NCBI GenBank assembly: GCA_033032175.1
Contig: CM065321.1
Span: 124,001-188,000, forward strand
Length of the DNA: 64,000 bases
Reading direction: 5' to 3'
Source of the DNA: Saturnia japonica
Taxonomy: Eukaryota > Arthropoda > Insecta > Lepidoptera > Saturniidae
Shown here: in pieces, positions 9,491 through 22,961 of the stretch
How positions within the stretch are numbered: the first letter of the stretch is position 1
Layout of the letters: every line of letters begins with the position of its first letter
Program-made: the position numbers and the translations under genes
Notes under the pieces: model-generated
Databases searched by the model: none
What the model saw: only the letters and a program-made list of their open reading frames with translations
What the model was told of the DNA's origin: nothing

Positions 9491-10625
9491 GAATAGTAAT
9501 AAGTTATGTAAGTAAAACATACTTGACATGATGATAATAGAGATAAATGACCATATAAATAAATGTATGATAATGATACAAACAAATTTTTTGTATAAAT
9601 AAATAAATAATTGGTAAGTTAGGTAAACAAAAATGTTTGCTTCAATAACAAATGTAATAATTTGTTATTAAAATTATTGTTATATTTGGAGTCGGTGCCA
9701 GCCAAGGTTAACAAACGTGTAACGAAGTATATAATTAAGAATATTCGATATTATTAAGAATATAATAATTATGAATACGAAGAGATATAATTAAATTAAA
9801 TTGAAAGTTGTTTTTAACTAAGCATGTATCTAACAGTTGTTTTGTGTCCGATATCTAAGTTCTCAATGCGTTTGTATGCTGCAAGCCGTAAGTATTTACT
9901 AATAGTATTCAATTGCAGTTGCTTGATGTTTAGAATCACCTTAAGGTATTTAGATTTTACACAATACCTGTGTTCGTTTGTCAATAGATTTTCGAGAGGT
10001 CGCTTTAAGTCCTTGTTTTCTTTATATTTTGTAAATGGGTTTATTTGTAATTAAGGCGTTCCTACTATTTATGAAATATAGAAAAACAATTTAAAACTAG
10101 CGTTTATGTTATAAAAAAGAAATGTTTTTCATTGGGAATGCCGCCTGTTGACGCTAAGTAATGAAAATATATTCATGGTGCCATTTCTTTTACTAATATG
10201 ACAGGCCCTGTTAGATAAATCCTATAATGTGCGAAACGGAACGAGTATAATAGTTTATATTTGATTATATATATGGCTAGATTCCTAGTCCTGCGTTGCA
10301 AAAAAATGTTTTTTATAGACATGAAAAATAAATTCTTCGCTGAAACCCGCTCTCAGTGTATTTAGCGCATCATAGAGTATAGACGTATTTTTGCTCTGGC
10401 TATTATAATTAAAATTAGCTTTTTATGTCATTAAACTACTTACTACGAGTAAGAAGATTACACTCCATAAGTTTGTATTGTAACAGTCAGACATAATCCT
10501 ATTACCCAGCACATTTTCCTTTCATATCCTAAATACATTTTTTTACAATTAATGTTTCAGTCAAAAACGCAGTTGCCTTTAAGCCAATCATACACGACAT
10601 GGTCTATCAGATACCTCGCAAATGT
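9491..10625. other. AT-rich non-coding stretch
   Basis: No gene recognised. It includes short ATAA tandem runs ('aaataaataaataa') near 9598-9610. A 76-codon frame at 9824 has no recognisable similarity. Confidence 0.5.
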
Positions 10626-10792
10626 ACCTGCAAAGGTTGACTGGAGTGTGTATTGGAATAGGCTGCGTAGTATTTTAAACCTGCGCAGGTGACCAATGTA
10701 AAATCGATAATAAGCTTTTTGAGTGATAATGATACGCCTGTGTATCCGCACGTACCTATACACGTTACAAAGTACGATCGACCTGCGCAGGT
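10626..10792. repeat. Three ACCTGC..AGGT palindromes
   Basis: ACCTGCGCAGGT, a perfect 12-bp palindrome, occurs at 10679-10690 and 10781-10792. A related ACCTGCAAAGGT lies at 10626-10637. Each perfect copy holds two back-to-back CAGGT half-sites, the core bound by Snail/ZEB-type and some E-box factors. Whether they are bound is unknown. Confidence 0.7.
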
Positions 10793-12848
10793 AACCCTCT
10801 CCGGTAGATTGTAGTTTGTATGGGAAATATAAAAAAGGGTCAAAGCTCTAATGTTCAATCATTAGGAACTTGGTTCTGTCGAATCACTAGTTCGTTTCTA
10901 TAACCAAAACAGCGGACAACAGATGACAACTCAAAGTGAAGACATTTTTTCGTTGCACGGAGCATACGAGTGTTTGAATAACGACAAAAACGCTACTAAG
11001 AAATATATAGCTAATTTCCTGTCAGTTACAATGTACTGGTAATCGCTATTGCATTACTAGTTTCAATAACTGTCCTTCTATAATTCTACTATTGATTGAA
11101 AGTTAAATGCTCCGGTTAAGGAGTCAGAGGCATTCACAGAGTATGAGGGAGGGATTCGAGTAGCACCGACGACATTCACAAAGCACGCGGCACAATTAAT
11201 TCACCATAATTGAATTTCAATACAACTACATATCTGTGACTTTTTTAATTCACTGGTTTTGATTATTACAAAATGAAATGCTGACGGGGTCGCAAGCATA
11301 GCTTGTAGATAATACAAAACCGTTCAACTTCTATGCACAATTTACCCCACTTTAAAGTAAAATGTTTTAACTTGGTATCCCTAAAACAGCCGACGCGTGT
11401 GTATAACAATGCCTTTACGCACACTAGGCTAGCGAAGCTGTGCTACAAAGATGTCAACGGCCTCAAGGCGATATGGTATCTAGATTCCTTATATAATCAA
11501 AGTAGTTTATATTTATTATTTAGTGTCCAACACGACGCGCCGTGAGAGCAGCGATGTTATTGGTTTTCATTCTAATGTCAAACAAGTCACTTTTATTATC
11601 TAAAATCTATACCTTTTAAATAACTTTATTATTTTATGATGAACAATTTGTAAAACATATCTAGTGTATTAGATAGATTTTTCTCAAGAAATATATATTT
11701 ACAAAACCTCTGTTAGTATATAGCAAAGCAAAATGATATCAGCCATCCACGTAACAATACTTTCGAAAGAAAATTGATTCATTCATATGAGAAACCCGAG
11801 GCAATAACGCGAACATAGAGAAATACCAACAACATAAAACGACACCGATATACGCTCTAATAAAATATTTTAGATCAATATCAAAAAGAGTGAGGGACAA
11901 ACGTTGTTAGAATAATAAAGAGGTCTCAACTATCGCTAGGGGTCGGGGGTCGGTTCTGGATGGATTTCGTACTTTGCATGTTGCTGAATAAATCAATTGA
12001 TGAGGTAGTTTGTTATGGCGTGCCGACTGGCGAGCAGAGCGGCCTCTGTTTTGTGAGCGAGCTCATTTGCGATAAAGGGATTTCTCCCTTTACACTCTGC
12101 GTCTACTTTTATATTTACAATTTCTAGGGAAAATAGTAATCTACATATTATTATTATTATTATAGAATATTCATCAATTTCGCATAACATATCGCAATTT
12201 TTCTGACAAGATATTAGTAATTTCATGACTATAAGCTTAAAGGTTTGTTGAATGTTATAGTCCTTGCAAGGTTACTTTTACTGCGAGCAAACGAAATCGA
12301 TTAGAAAAATGTTATGAATAGTTGTAATACTCTCAAGAATCCATGGAAAACGGCAAGTTTATGATAATATTCATCATATAAAAAATGTAGATGTAGCCAG
12401 TAAATAAATCTAATACAGGTCTTTAGCACGTAAATAAAATGGCGAGACAACAAACAGAATGAATCAAGTCGAGCGCTAATAATATTAAAAAATACGCTCA
12501 CGACAATAGGAGATATTAAATATTAACTTCTCATTACGTTGTATAACAGCTAAACTGTAATTTTCGTTCATAATGAGACGATCGCATAGTTTGCAGGCGC
12601 GTGCTGCTCGCTTGAAACGATAACAATATGTCTAAGTATTTAATTTACTCCGGGCAAGTCACGCTTATAAAAACTAACGGCACATATAAAAATGACCAAA
12701 GATAAAAGTACGAGCAGATAGGATTCTGTAACACGTATACATATAAACAGATAGAATGAACCTTTTCATATAAGGAATTTACATAAGGATATAGGTAAAC
12801 AAGGAAACAGAATAAATAGAAAATAATGAAATATTATGTCGTATCTAT
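10793..12848. other. AT-rich non-coding stretch
   Basis: No gene recognised. It contains a (TTA)n run at about 12145-12163 and small less AT-rich patches near 11430-11545 and 12015-12060. The open frames of 66-77 codons show no known motif. Confidence 0.5.
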
Positions 12849-12900
12849 AATAATAATAATAATAACTTTATTTGACTGTAACAAGATACAAAAATATGAG
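12849..12900 (-). mobile_element. Possible non-LTR 3' tail, (AAT)n
   Basis: On the minus strand, 'acagtcaaataaag' is followed by (TTA)n. A polyadenylation signal followed by a short tandem tail is the usual 3' end of many insect non-LTR elements. The body of the element is not recognised. Confidence 0.35.
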
Positions 12901-15309
12901 GCTTATTTCTAGGAAATACAATAGTTTTATTCTCAATTAATGAAACCTAGTGCCTGAACTAGACCGAGCCTGTATCTCAAATGCTAGTCTCTTCCCGTGA
13001 TATATTATTACGTGAGGAATGTCTACTATGTCGTGAGGAATAATAATTACAAAAGTAGATACAGAATAATCTCTTCGGTTTTGTGTTGGTGTATTCACGA
13101 TGTTCATACCACAGCCTCTGTTGAAGTTACCAAATCACATAATAACCTACAATTTGGTTGTTGTAGTTTACGGTATTTTATTTTTTAAATAGGACTGTAA
13201 TATTAGTAGATCAAAACAATAGTCAATATTATATTATTTGCTAAGATCTGCAAAAAGTAAACACAAACACCACAACACATCGTGTAGTCATGTTCAATTT
13301 ATCAATAACGTGTCTAAAGCTTCGTGTAAATTATAATGCCTGATGTGAAAACATAAAATGAATATTGATGAACATTTCCTTTGTGTAATACCGCTCATTG
13401 TTCGTTTATGTGGAAATTTTCGTAAATTACTGATAACAAGTAAAACATTTGCTCATACAATGTGAATTAATTCGTTCGCGGCTAATGAATACTTATTTTA
13501 TTTATTGCGCCATGTGAATAAATATTATTTTCAAGATGTGCTTCACCATTGTCAGAGTACACCGCGGCGCCGGCTTGCTATCACTGCGGTGAGAATCTAA
13601 AACGTTGTGCATTCACGAGTTACCGGGACGCATTACCTAGCACGCGCGAAGCGGTCCAGAACAATCAGGCTATGTTATTATCCTAATTAGTGAGTACAAA
13701 ACTAAGAAAGAAAAGATCAAATGCATGGATTTACAAATTAATATAAAAGCAAAGAAAGCGGATAAGATATAATTTCAAAATAATTATAGCCTCCGAGCCC
13801 ATAACGAAGTGATTAATGCATGTATAAATGTAAGCTTTCTTTTGTGCAGTGTGTCTGTAGGTGCAAATGTAACTTATCAACAGTAAGGCATAATAAATAT
13901 CAAATTTGTTTCCTCGAAATGCAAAATTTTGGTGAATTGGACAAAAAATTATTGTAGCAATATGCAATGGTTTTGCACTGGTCAAAGGCTGGCAACATTG
14001 CCCAGTGAGCCAGAAGATTTGTGGAAATAATAAAAATAAATAATAATTAGATAATTAGTTTTAGCTCTGGGGACTAGTCGTACGAATTTTTTCAGTAAGT
14101 TTGATCTCCAAAAGTCTTGTTCTGAGATTAACTCGATTCTGTTGATAGAAATATAATGCAATCCTACTTTCAGGAATCATAAAATGAACGTTAATGTAAA
14201 TAAATGAAATATTTCAATTCAACCGATGCATCGGTGCCGCTGTGACGCAGTGTAATAGAATAAGTGCGTGAACGTAGAAATTACTGTTTGTGGAGAGCGG
14301 CCATTACGTCGATGTTGAGATAGGCTCAATCGATCATATACGAAAACAAAGCGGAGTTTAATTGTGAGCACTTGACAGTTATTAATAGCTGAACGATTGT
14401 ATCGTTGCGAAGCAACACGAACACAAGGGAACACAACGCAATATGACGCGCGACTCACTGCCACGTCTATATCCTTTGTATGTTATTGTTGTACTAATGA
14501 GAAAGCTGTTTTGGAATTCAAAAATTGTAAGATAATTGTGTTTATGAAAGCAAAATTTTGAAATGTTATGCGTTTGTTAATCTATGTTAAATAATCAATT
14601 AATAGTAACAGAATCAGGCTCATTACTGTCGTCATTACTTTATATGATGATTGTCGAATGAACGTCGAAGTAGGTACGGAGCGCACGTTGTACTATCTGT
14701 GACTAGAAGGTGGACAACACAGATAGCACTTTGTTCTATGTATACGCTTTTGTGGGATCCAATGTCTGATATTCCAATAATATAAATTATATCATAATTT
14801 TCTGAAATCTGTGGACGGAATTCCCAGATATAAGAATTGGTTAAATTCAAAATTTCCGACGTTTTAACTCTTTCGGGGCTTCCTGATCGTGAATAGTTAA
14901 GATTTGGAAACAATAATTATATGCAAAAGTCTCTTAGGTTCTATCTCAGGGTTCACTGTTCTAGCTAGAGTGCCCGCTCGCAGCGATAACAAAGATAGAA
15001 TATTAATTTATAACAGTTTAAAGAATTCAATTTATAAATGCAATATTTCTTTTTTATTCTTATATATAAGTTATTTAAGTGTTCAAACTATAACTCAGGT
15101 ACGATTAGGGCTAACTATTAAACTATGCAAAATAAAAATACACAGGTATCAAATACGAAAAAATAAAACAATTTTACCTTTTCATAAGTAAACCTTTCTT
15201 GGAAGCTATTTCAGTTACTTATTTGGTTTTTTCAGCTCCATTTTGAATCTCTGTTCTTCTGGGTAATGATAATTATTCTGCGGTTATACAGATTCCATTT
15301 ATAAAGACT
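12901..15309. other. AT-rich non-coding stretch
   Basis: No gene recognised. A modestly GC-rich patch lies at about 13555-13660 ('caccgcggcgccggcttgc', 'acgcgcgaagcggtcc'). Open frames of 63-95 codons (for example at 14904) carry no motif that I recognise. Confidence 0.5.
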
Positions 15310-15985
15310 AGCCATGGGCGTTATCAGATATTTCTGGCAACGGCTATCTAGACGATATTTGGTTTCAATACCGGTATTGATATCCGTTGCCAAATATCGA
15401 TACCAAAGCAAGTTTTCAACTATCTAATACGCGCATTGTTTTATTTGTAACCGATAATGTAAATATGCTACCTGCCGTATCGATACTGTCAGTCTAACTA
15501 AACTACTAAACTACCTCACGACCATACCAATCACGACCTTATGTCTATCGCTACAAAGTTTAACAATATAACCTTTCCTAGGTCAAATTATAATTAACGG
15601 TTTTCATCGACATAATTGACCATTATAGTTTGATCTTCCAAACCTTATTACAGTTTTGCCTTAGCGTTATAGAAATTAGGTCGTCTTTGGTTTATATTAA
15701 TATTAGTAAAATTTTACTGGATTTGAACCGCTAGCCAATATTCGCTCTTTCTTTGTTTTGCACGTAAAGAATCGCTTAGAAAGTGAAAGAAGGCATAATT
15801 ATTTTGGTTATTATAGATATTATTGTTCGTTTGGTTACCAACATAGCGAAACGAGAATCGCTGAAATATCCAACTATTGTGATAATGTAAGTTGGTTGAC
15901 AGCGTCGCGTCATTTTCAGTTGTTAGTACCTAGATATCTGATAGCCGTTGTTAGCTATATCAATACCGATACGGTACGTTAGAGG
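15310..15985. mobile_element. Possible hAT-like relic with subterminal CGATA motifs
   Basis: The left flank (15318-15400) contains 'caacggctatc' and 'ccggtattgatatcc'. The right flank (15925-15980), read in reverse complement, contains 'tcggtattgatat' and 'aacggctatcagatatc'. Both ends are rich in GATA/CGATA (for example 'atatcgatacc'), as in the ends of some hAT elements. No clean terminal inverted repeat or 8-bp target duplication was found, so this is tentative. The middle has no transposase similarity that I recognise. Confidence 0.3.
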
Positions 15986-18783
15986 CATGTCAACCGTTTT
16001 CAGTTACGTTTGGCTATAGCGGACACATGCTTAATACAGACTGGACTGACGCAACGGATGAAGAAAACAAACTATGGTGTTTAATATAACATAATAATGT
16101 ATCTACATTCAATTTAGATATTAAATAATTGAAAGAGAAACTGATAGTTCGTATTTATTTAAACGCGAAGTGATTAATATTTTAGATACATACATTTAGA
16201 AGTAATTAGAGGTGTGAACCGAGCACCGACATCCGAGACGCGAGCTCGCACCTTCATTAGCTTGCAAGAGGCATTCATTACGTTAAATATACTTCAGAAT
16301 AATATGGAAATTTAATTGTAATTATGATAATCGTTTTGTAGAATACTGATATTAAAACAGTAATGAGTGAACGTGACGAACCTCTTATAGAAACAAATAC
16401 AAAAATGCTTTCAAAATCCTCGTTAGTAAATAAAACGACGTCATTCTGGTGGATTTTTTACAATAACAAATGAAATTTTAGACCACAAAGCAAGGCAGCA
16501 ATGACGTAAACAGGGAAAGAAAATAAACAGTAAGTAATAATATAGCAAGCACGCATGCACGCACGGACAAATACGATATCAATATCCCTTAAGTAGTTCA
16601 ATCAAATGAATCTAATGAAATCTATATTCGAGAATACGCATCACTTGAGAATGTTGAGATACGTACACCAGCGACGATTATACAGAGTGGGTTGAACTGA
16701 ACGTTACTGAATACTAAATATCAATCATTTGTTACTTTTATATGAAATATACTATAATGTGTTTAATATTAAATGTACAAAATTAATCACAACGCATTAT
16801 GCAAGAATAAAATATAACACAACGCATAAATGTCCTAGAATATATCTCAAACAAAATTTGAAGAACGACGTGGAGGGGAACCTGTTTGTTCAAAGCCAAC
16901 ATAACCGCCTTGATTAACACAATTTAAAATCGAACACAGAATAATAATTTGCGATACTTAATAATCGCACGCCGGGAGATAACAATTTCGTTATGGTAAA
17001 CTTGCCGGCTGGCTGTGATGGACGGAGCTTGGACTATTTAATTATTAATCTAATGTGTACGATTATAGAATCTATATTACTATTATAAAGTATGGAAATA
17101 TTATGCTTGTAGTAGATAGGTAGTCTCAGAAACTAGTGATCTAACTCTAAAAGTTACATCACTCAAAGAGAGCTACATTAGTTTATGTTAAGTATAAAAT
17201 GTTTACAGAGCGCGTCGTTGGTGCATAATTTACATTTACGTTACTTTACTTAGATTATTATGTTCTTATATCTATAGTCATATTTTGTTATAGTTAAATA
17301 TTGATAGAAATATTAAAATGAAAGGGAAAATAGTTCTAACAGTAGTAAATACAAAAGTTGGAGTAATCAGTTTCCATATTACATTTGTCATTATTAGGTG
17401 TAATTATAATATTATAACTCACAGAGTATTGTGTTGTTGTACTTAGTGCACAAGGGAACAGATTGCAAAATAAGCGAGCGCCTTAACAACTATTTAATAA
17501 AATCGCTTCTAAATAAATGCAATACTTATAATAATTATTGTGCCTAAAGTTAGACAAGAAATCATTGATAAAACTTAAGCAGAAGATAGAAATCCCTTCA
17601 AACAAGTGTTATTTAACCAAAAACATTATCCGAAAACCGATCGGAGGCAATCCAATCAGAACATCCCGCTTAATGTCATACAATATTTATATAGAACGGT
17701 CGGATATCGCACGCATCGACACTGAGTTAGTACCGGCTGCCGAGCAAAACAACAAACATAACTTTATCCGTAACCTTTCGGCTGGCGTAAATCGCATCAT
17801 AAAATAGTAGGAGCTTATAGAGCGCTGCGGGACGGCTTATCTGCTCCCCGAGGGACGATCTCCGATCGAGACAGGATCTGGGCCTTGCCGCGCTGTCTGA
17901 TTGCGACTACATAGTTCTACCTCAGATTATTCACAACTGGAACTGGCAGCGTACTCGGCTTCTGTAAAGGTCACTGCGATGGACCAACTTATATTTTATC
18001 AGGTTTAACATTTATGTGCAATGTGTTTGAGGAACGATTGCCTTGCTTGAGTTAACTAACTCAAGTTTACTTCACGACTTAAAGCATGTAAAAGAGTAAG
18101 ACTGATCTTAAACGTTTTACTAGTTAGGCTGGTGATGATTTTAAGTTTTACTGAATCTATTGATGAATCTTTTTCTTATATTTTATAACAGGCTAATGTT
18201 TGTCGAAACGAGCCGATATCGAAGGACCATAAGTGATAGTTTAGGAATAGATTAATTATATGTCTCATAGAGTAAAATTATTCATCGAGAAATAGGTCTC
18301 TTCTATTTTATGTTTTAAACTGTTCATATGAACTCAAAAATATAAAATATGTTAAAGGAAATATGCCAGGAACTTGCCATGATTACAAAAAAAAAAACCG
18401 AAACATATTTGTCTTGTGGAAATAAAAACAGAAGTTGAATTCTTAACTAGGTTAAGGTAATTTGTATAGAAGTTTCGGACTAATCGAACAGTAATTATTA
18501 GAGGCTTGGGGGTAACATACATATTTTAATATTAAATCGATTTTTACGACAATAGATCAACGCTTCACTGATATATACAGATAAAACACTTTGTTTATAA
18601 TATTGTGCAGCGATTATTGTTTTATTATATAGTAAAAACTCAATGCAGTACCTATGTACGGTAATTACCTATAAATCAATTTAAGCTTTTTTATGCATTA
18701 TTTAATCCCGCAGCTCCATTGGATGACGAGTTTATTTAATGAACAAATATTTCTCTAAAAATTTTTGTAAAAAATTGTCATTT
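15986..18783. other. AT-rich non-coding stretch
   Basis: No gene recognised. A less AT-rich block runs from about 17640 to 17960, and an 89-codon frame (17538-17807) overlaps its start. I see no domain in that frame. Confidence 0.5.
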
Positions 18784-18850
18784 TTAACGGACTTCAAAAA
18801 AGGAGGAGTTTCTCAATTAGATTGTATATTTTTATGGATGTTTAAGGTAT
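18784..18850 (+). mobile_element. Fragment of a common lepidopteran repeat
   Basis: Contains 'acggacttcaaaaaaggag' followed by 'gagtttctcaattagattgt'. From memory, near-identical wording recurs widely in moth and butterfly DNA. The element class is not certain and only this piece is visible. Confidence 0.5.
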
Positions 18851-21110
18851 AACGTCTTTGTTTATGAATTGACTTATATAGTTCTTTTTTCCTTGAAAAG
18901 AGTATACTTCAAGGAAGGTTATATTTATTTCCATTGGCATTGGACCTTGGAATTAGAAGATACACCAGGGAAAGCATCAATGTCAATGAAGGTAGTTTTT
19001 TTTTATTATAGTAATAAATAAATTAAATGCGAGCGATTGCTATTAACAGAATGAATGTTGCGTTGGGAGCCTTTCAAAATATTATAATATATCTAGACAA
19101 GCGTACAGGGCAAGCGGCACCTTATTTTACTCATGGGTGAATGCACGTTACAGCTCGCAGCCTGCGTGCTAGAATAAGTATGAAATTAAGATGATGATAT
19201 AGTATATGCGGAGTTACACTGTCAGATCGCATCAGGAGTAATGAAAGCAGCATGCAGGACGGTTTACTTTCTTTCATATATTAATATAGAGAACAATGCT
19301 TCGCTGGTTCAGTTACGTATAAAATACGAGGAATGGAAAAAGCGAGATAATATATTCTAGTAGCCGAGGATAACCGACACTCACATATAAGCGGGTCAAA
19401 TAGTACTGACAGTAAGAAACGTGAACATATTCGGAGTTCAATGAAGTTTATGGGAGGGAAAAGGTTTGTAAACATAAATGTCACATAAACATCGAAATTA
19501 TTTTCTACAGATAGTATGCATACATTATAGTTTATTAAAGGAAATAAATATGGCATAATCAAAAATAAAATATTATGATTTTTAGCTCACCACACCGGAG
19601 TAGATGTTTTATTTTATTATATAGCGTGGCGACACACGACGTGGCGACGCCACGCCAATACTTGGTATGATCCGCCGCATTAGACGGTTCACAGCTCTAT
19701 GCTTTTGCTTACTACAGTAAGGAAATGACGTCATGTGATTATGATACATAAATAAACTTATTTAATACAAGCAGCTAACCTAACCTTTTATTTATTTATT
19801 TACAAACACAATCGAAAAGCTGCATTTAATTATTTTAAGTTACATTCCGTTTTTAGGCCATTAGGGCATCGGCGCTTTGCGGCTCCGCGAACCGCGGCAC
19901 CGAAACGAAGGCGACATGTTTGTTCCATGCTCATGTAAATGCAACATGTCATCTGAGATGGACTGTTCTCTTTCATAATCTGAACAAAAATAAATAATAA
20001 TTGTTATATCATAATTAAGAAAAAAAAACGTGTAATATGGTTCCATGAAGTGAATCAAAAAGGAAAGAAGCTTGGAAACTTTTATGTACAGAGATAAGAG
20101 ATCTTTAGTGATATTCGACGCTTTACTGATATTTTATCTTTGGTTTTATGGCCTTTAACCATTTGGGTTACTTCGGGCTGGGTGAATCAACGCATTTTAA
20201 TTGAAATAAGAAGCAATGAAGTTAAATACCGAAGGGCCGTCAGTACTGCCAACTTTGGAAAATATAACATGGAAGAGATCCTTATTCTGTATATTAAGTT
20301 CAAAAGGTCCTACCAGACTTTTTCTCCATGTTTTTTTCAATTATAAGTATACTTCTATATCATATTCTATTAATTAATCAATTAAATTAATAATTTGTTC
20401 TTAATTACAAACAGTATATTGACCTCTCCGCTACCCCCCCCCCCCCCCCCCCCCCCCCGCCACATGTCGTTACGCGCGTGCGATATTCAATATTATAATG
20501 TAAAGGTTTTCACAATATCTCGGTCACGAAATCACTTTTACAGTGAACTAAATCACTCCTTCCACCCACAAACTCCATCTGTATAACAATTTTTGTGTAT
20601 AGAGAATGTTCTTCGGAGCGAAATAAAAATGCGATGTGTTTATTTCTCAATGAGTAGCGTTACTTTCTCGGTGAACGCTCGAGTAACGAATGTTCCGAAG
20701 TGGGAAGGAGGCAGCGCGGCACCGAACTAGCGCACCACCGGGACAGAACTGGGTCAGACTGCTCAGCTCTGGACAAAGATCTTTATGTGGAAATATTCGA
20801 TTCATTCGTGAGTGAGCTCCTTTTATGATTTACGATGTTGAGGGGAGCGGACCGGGTTCATTTTTATAAATCAAGTTGAGACGATTTTTTATGGTATACT
20901 CCGTATAGTTAATTCTTTTAGAGCTTTAGTAATTTCATGTAGATACCTATTAAATTGTAATTAGTTGACGTTGGCATGTTGGCGTGTTCAGTACCAAAGG
21001 AACTCGTCACGACTTGACACTCGACACTCATCACTGGAGACTAGATAGACTTTGCACAGCAAGCTGTCCCAGTAGGTTTCTGTCATCATTATGATGTTAA
21101 AACAATTATA
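18851..21110. other. AT-rich non-coding stretch with a 25-base C run
   Basis: No gene recognised. It contains A/T runs, a C(25) homopolymer at 20434-20458 and a less AT-rich block at about 20665-20775. Open frames up to 93 codons show no motif. Confidence 0.5.
20434..20458. repeat. Homopolymer C(25)
   Basis: Twenty-five consecutive C bases, the longest homopolymer in the window. It is read as poly-Pro by a 63-codon frame, which I do not regard as a gene. The true length is likely to vary between individuals and between reads. Confidence 0.85.
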
Positions 21111-21631
21111 CTAAAATTACAGTCTATAGCTTTTACGTGAGAAGTATCATGGAATACTGTAGTGCAGTCTGGACGCCCTTTTATAAGTCCCGTTTAACCA
21201 ATTGCACATCGAAATAATCCAAAGAAAATTTGTATGATACCTAGCATTTCACTCGTATCGTAACAAATACAAATATGTATGTTATTGGAACAATCTCTCA
21301 TATTACAAGATGAGTTCGTTAGCAATTCGTAAGACAGCTTACGGATATGTCGTTCTTGCATAAAAAAATTAATAACAGAATTGACTGTCCACAGCTCCTG
21401 CAGAAGTACACGATGACTTCTCGCAGATATCCCAGATATAAGATAATCGATATAATCTGGGTTTTTAACAGTACTGTGTGTAAACTATTCGGCTCGTATA
21501 ACCACCTAGTTGGCTCGGCAGAATTATTTGCAGGTTTAAAGAAAACTTTTAAAAATAATGTTGTGAAGTTCTTGCTAGAGACATATATTTTGAATTCTTG
21601 CAATTTGTATAATGATTGGTTTTCTATGTGA
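21111..21631 (+). pseudogene. Non-LTR retrotransposon ORF2, C-terminal relic
   Basis: The end of a reverse-transcriptase ORF of Jockey/CR1 type. In order, across shifted frames, it reads VRSIMEYCSAVWTPFY, IEIIQRKF, then INNRIDCPQLLQ and a C-terminal block to TGA at 21629-21631. Patterns such as 'R..EY.S.VW.P', 'I...Q..F' and 'ING.IDCP.LL' are characteristic of the thumb and C-terminal region after the RT domain in these elements. At least two frameshifts and several stops break it (for example TGA within the 'QRKFV*YL' part). Catalytic RT motifs and the endonuclease are absent, as expected for a 5'-truncated copy. The continuation into a 3' untranslated end is likely. Confidence 0.7.
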
Positions 21632-22025
21632 TTTTTGTAAAGCATGCTTTACTTATTTTGAAATTCTGAGAGACATACCTGGTAATATTATATTATATTT
21701 CTATTTTTTCCTGACATAAGTATTCAACTTTTGTCATTTATTTATATTTTTTTATATGTGTATTTTACAGTTTACGTTTCTTTTTCTTTTGTTCTACCTA
21801 CTTCTTGGCTTTTATATTTTTATCAATATTAACTTTAACATTAATTTCTTAAATACAATATAAAATAAATCATTATATTCAATAAGAGGTCACAAATGAA
21901 GCTTGGCATAAAAAGCTAATGCACTGAGAAATGTTTTTATTTTCTTACCTAATATAAATCACATGTAGTGTACAGTACTGGTCACTGGACATCCATTTGG
22001 ATACATGAATAAATAAATATCACTA
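21632..22025 (+). mobile_element. Probable 3' untranslated tail of the Jockey-like relic
   Basis: AT-rich sequence downstream of the ORF relic, ending in 'gaataaataaatatc' at about 22006-22020. Such short tandem A-rich tails commonly end these elements. The exact end and a target duplication were not resolved. Confidence 0.4.
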
Positions 22026-22961
22026 TATTTTTATTTATTGTGACTGTATAAAGGTTGATAACTACATTGTTTAAATAAAGTTATATTCGTATGAAAAGAG
22101 TATAAGGGGATTGTGTTACGTTCAAAAACCGTTTCGCAACATAAAAATATTCTAAGAAAATTGCAAAGATATTTTTCGCTCCAAATATTATAGGATTGTG
22201 AGATCGTCTTTGTTCGCAGCCTCCTCATCGTGCTCCCCTCACCTCGTCTCTCCTCCTCTCAGAGGAGAAGAAAGCATCTCTAACGACTCGGTAAACACAC
22301 AGATAGAACTGTTATGCCACTTACTTTTGTATTCACAAAAAATCTTATTACCTCAAGCAGTTTAGACACTGATGCTGAGGATTCCAATGTTTATGTATGT
22401 TTCGACTTTATGTATCGACTTTTCTATATATTCTATTGAAATATCTACTACTTTGGTGATTGTAACTGTGTTTTATTTGTAAAACAGAGTGTTTTAAGGA
22501 ATTTAACTAGTAATAAGGCTGATCTGCTAACATAAGTTATCGATCTTTCACTTTGCATATTAAAGACATGTTTTAAATTAAGAACTTTTGTTTTCAAGCA
22601 TTTGTTTTGTTGTGTTCTATTATGTTGTACTTATATAAGTTTGTGTTATATAATACTTGGAGTAATGAGCTTATCATGGCTTACTCAGTTTCATTAAATC
22701 GAATTATTTATGAACGTCCAAACACTTCTGCTTACTGGTTCGGAAAATATTCGAGTCATCGAGAAGCGGGCAACAAACTCAATTGGGGTTGAATAATTTT
22801 TTTTTAGTTTTTTCAACTGTTCTAAAAATATTAACAGTTACTTAACATGTCAGTAATTATTTATTGGAAGTACTGAGAGGGAGTTTCGCTGTTATTTTAT
22901 TTTGTATTTTCGATGACCTCATCATCTGCAGTGGCTAGATAACATAAACATTTATATTATA
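22026..22961. other. AT-rich non-coding stretch
   Basis: No gene recognised. A short CT-rich patch with a small dyad ('ctcctctcagaggag') lies near 22252-22268. Confidence 0.5.

Noticed and set aside
11998..12020. 'tgaggtagtttgttatgg', similar to the let-7 seed and 5' part
   Set aside because: No complementary arm is visible within hairpin distance, and the match fails after the first nine bases.
17538..17807. 89-codon frame in a less AT-rich block
   Set aside because: No domain, signal or splice context.
20395..20586. 63-codon frame with poly-Pro
   Set aside because: Created by the C(25) homopolymer.
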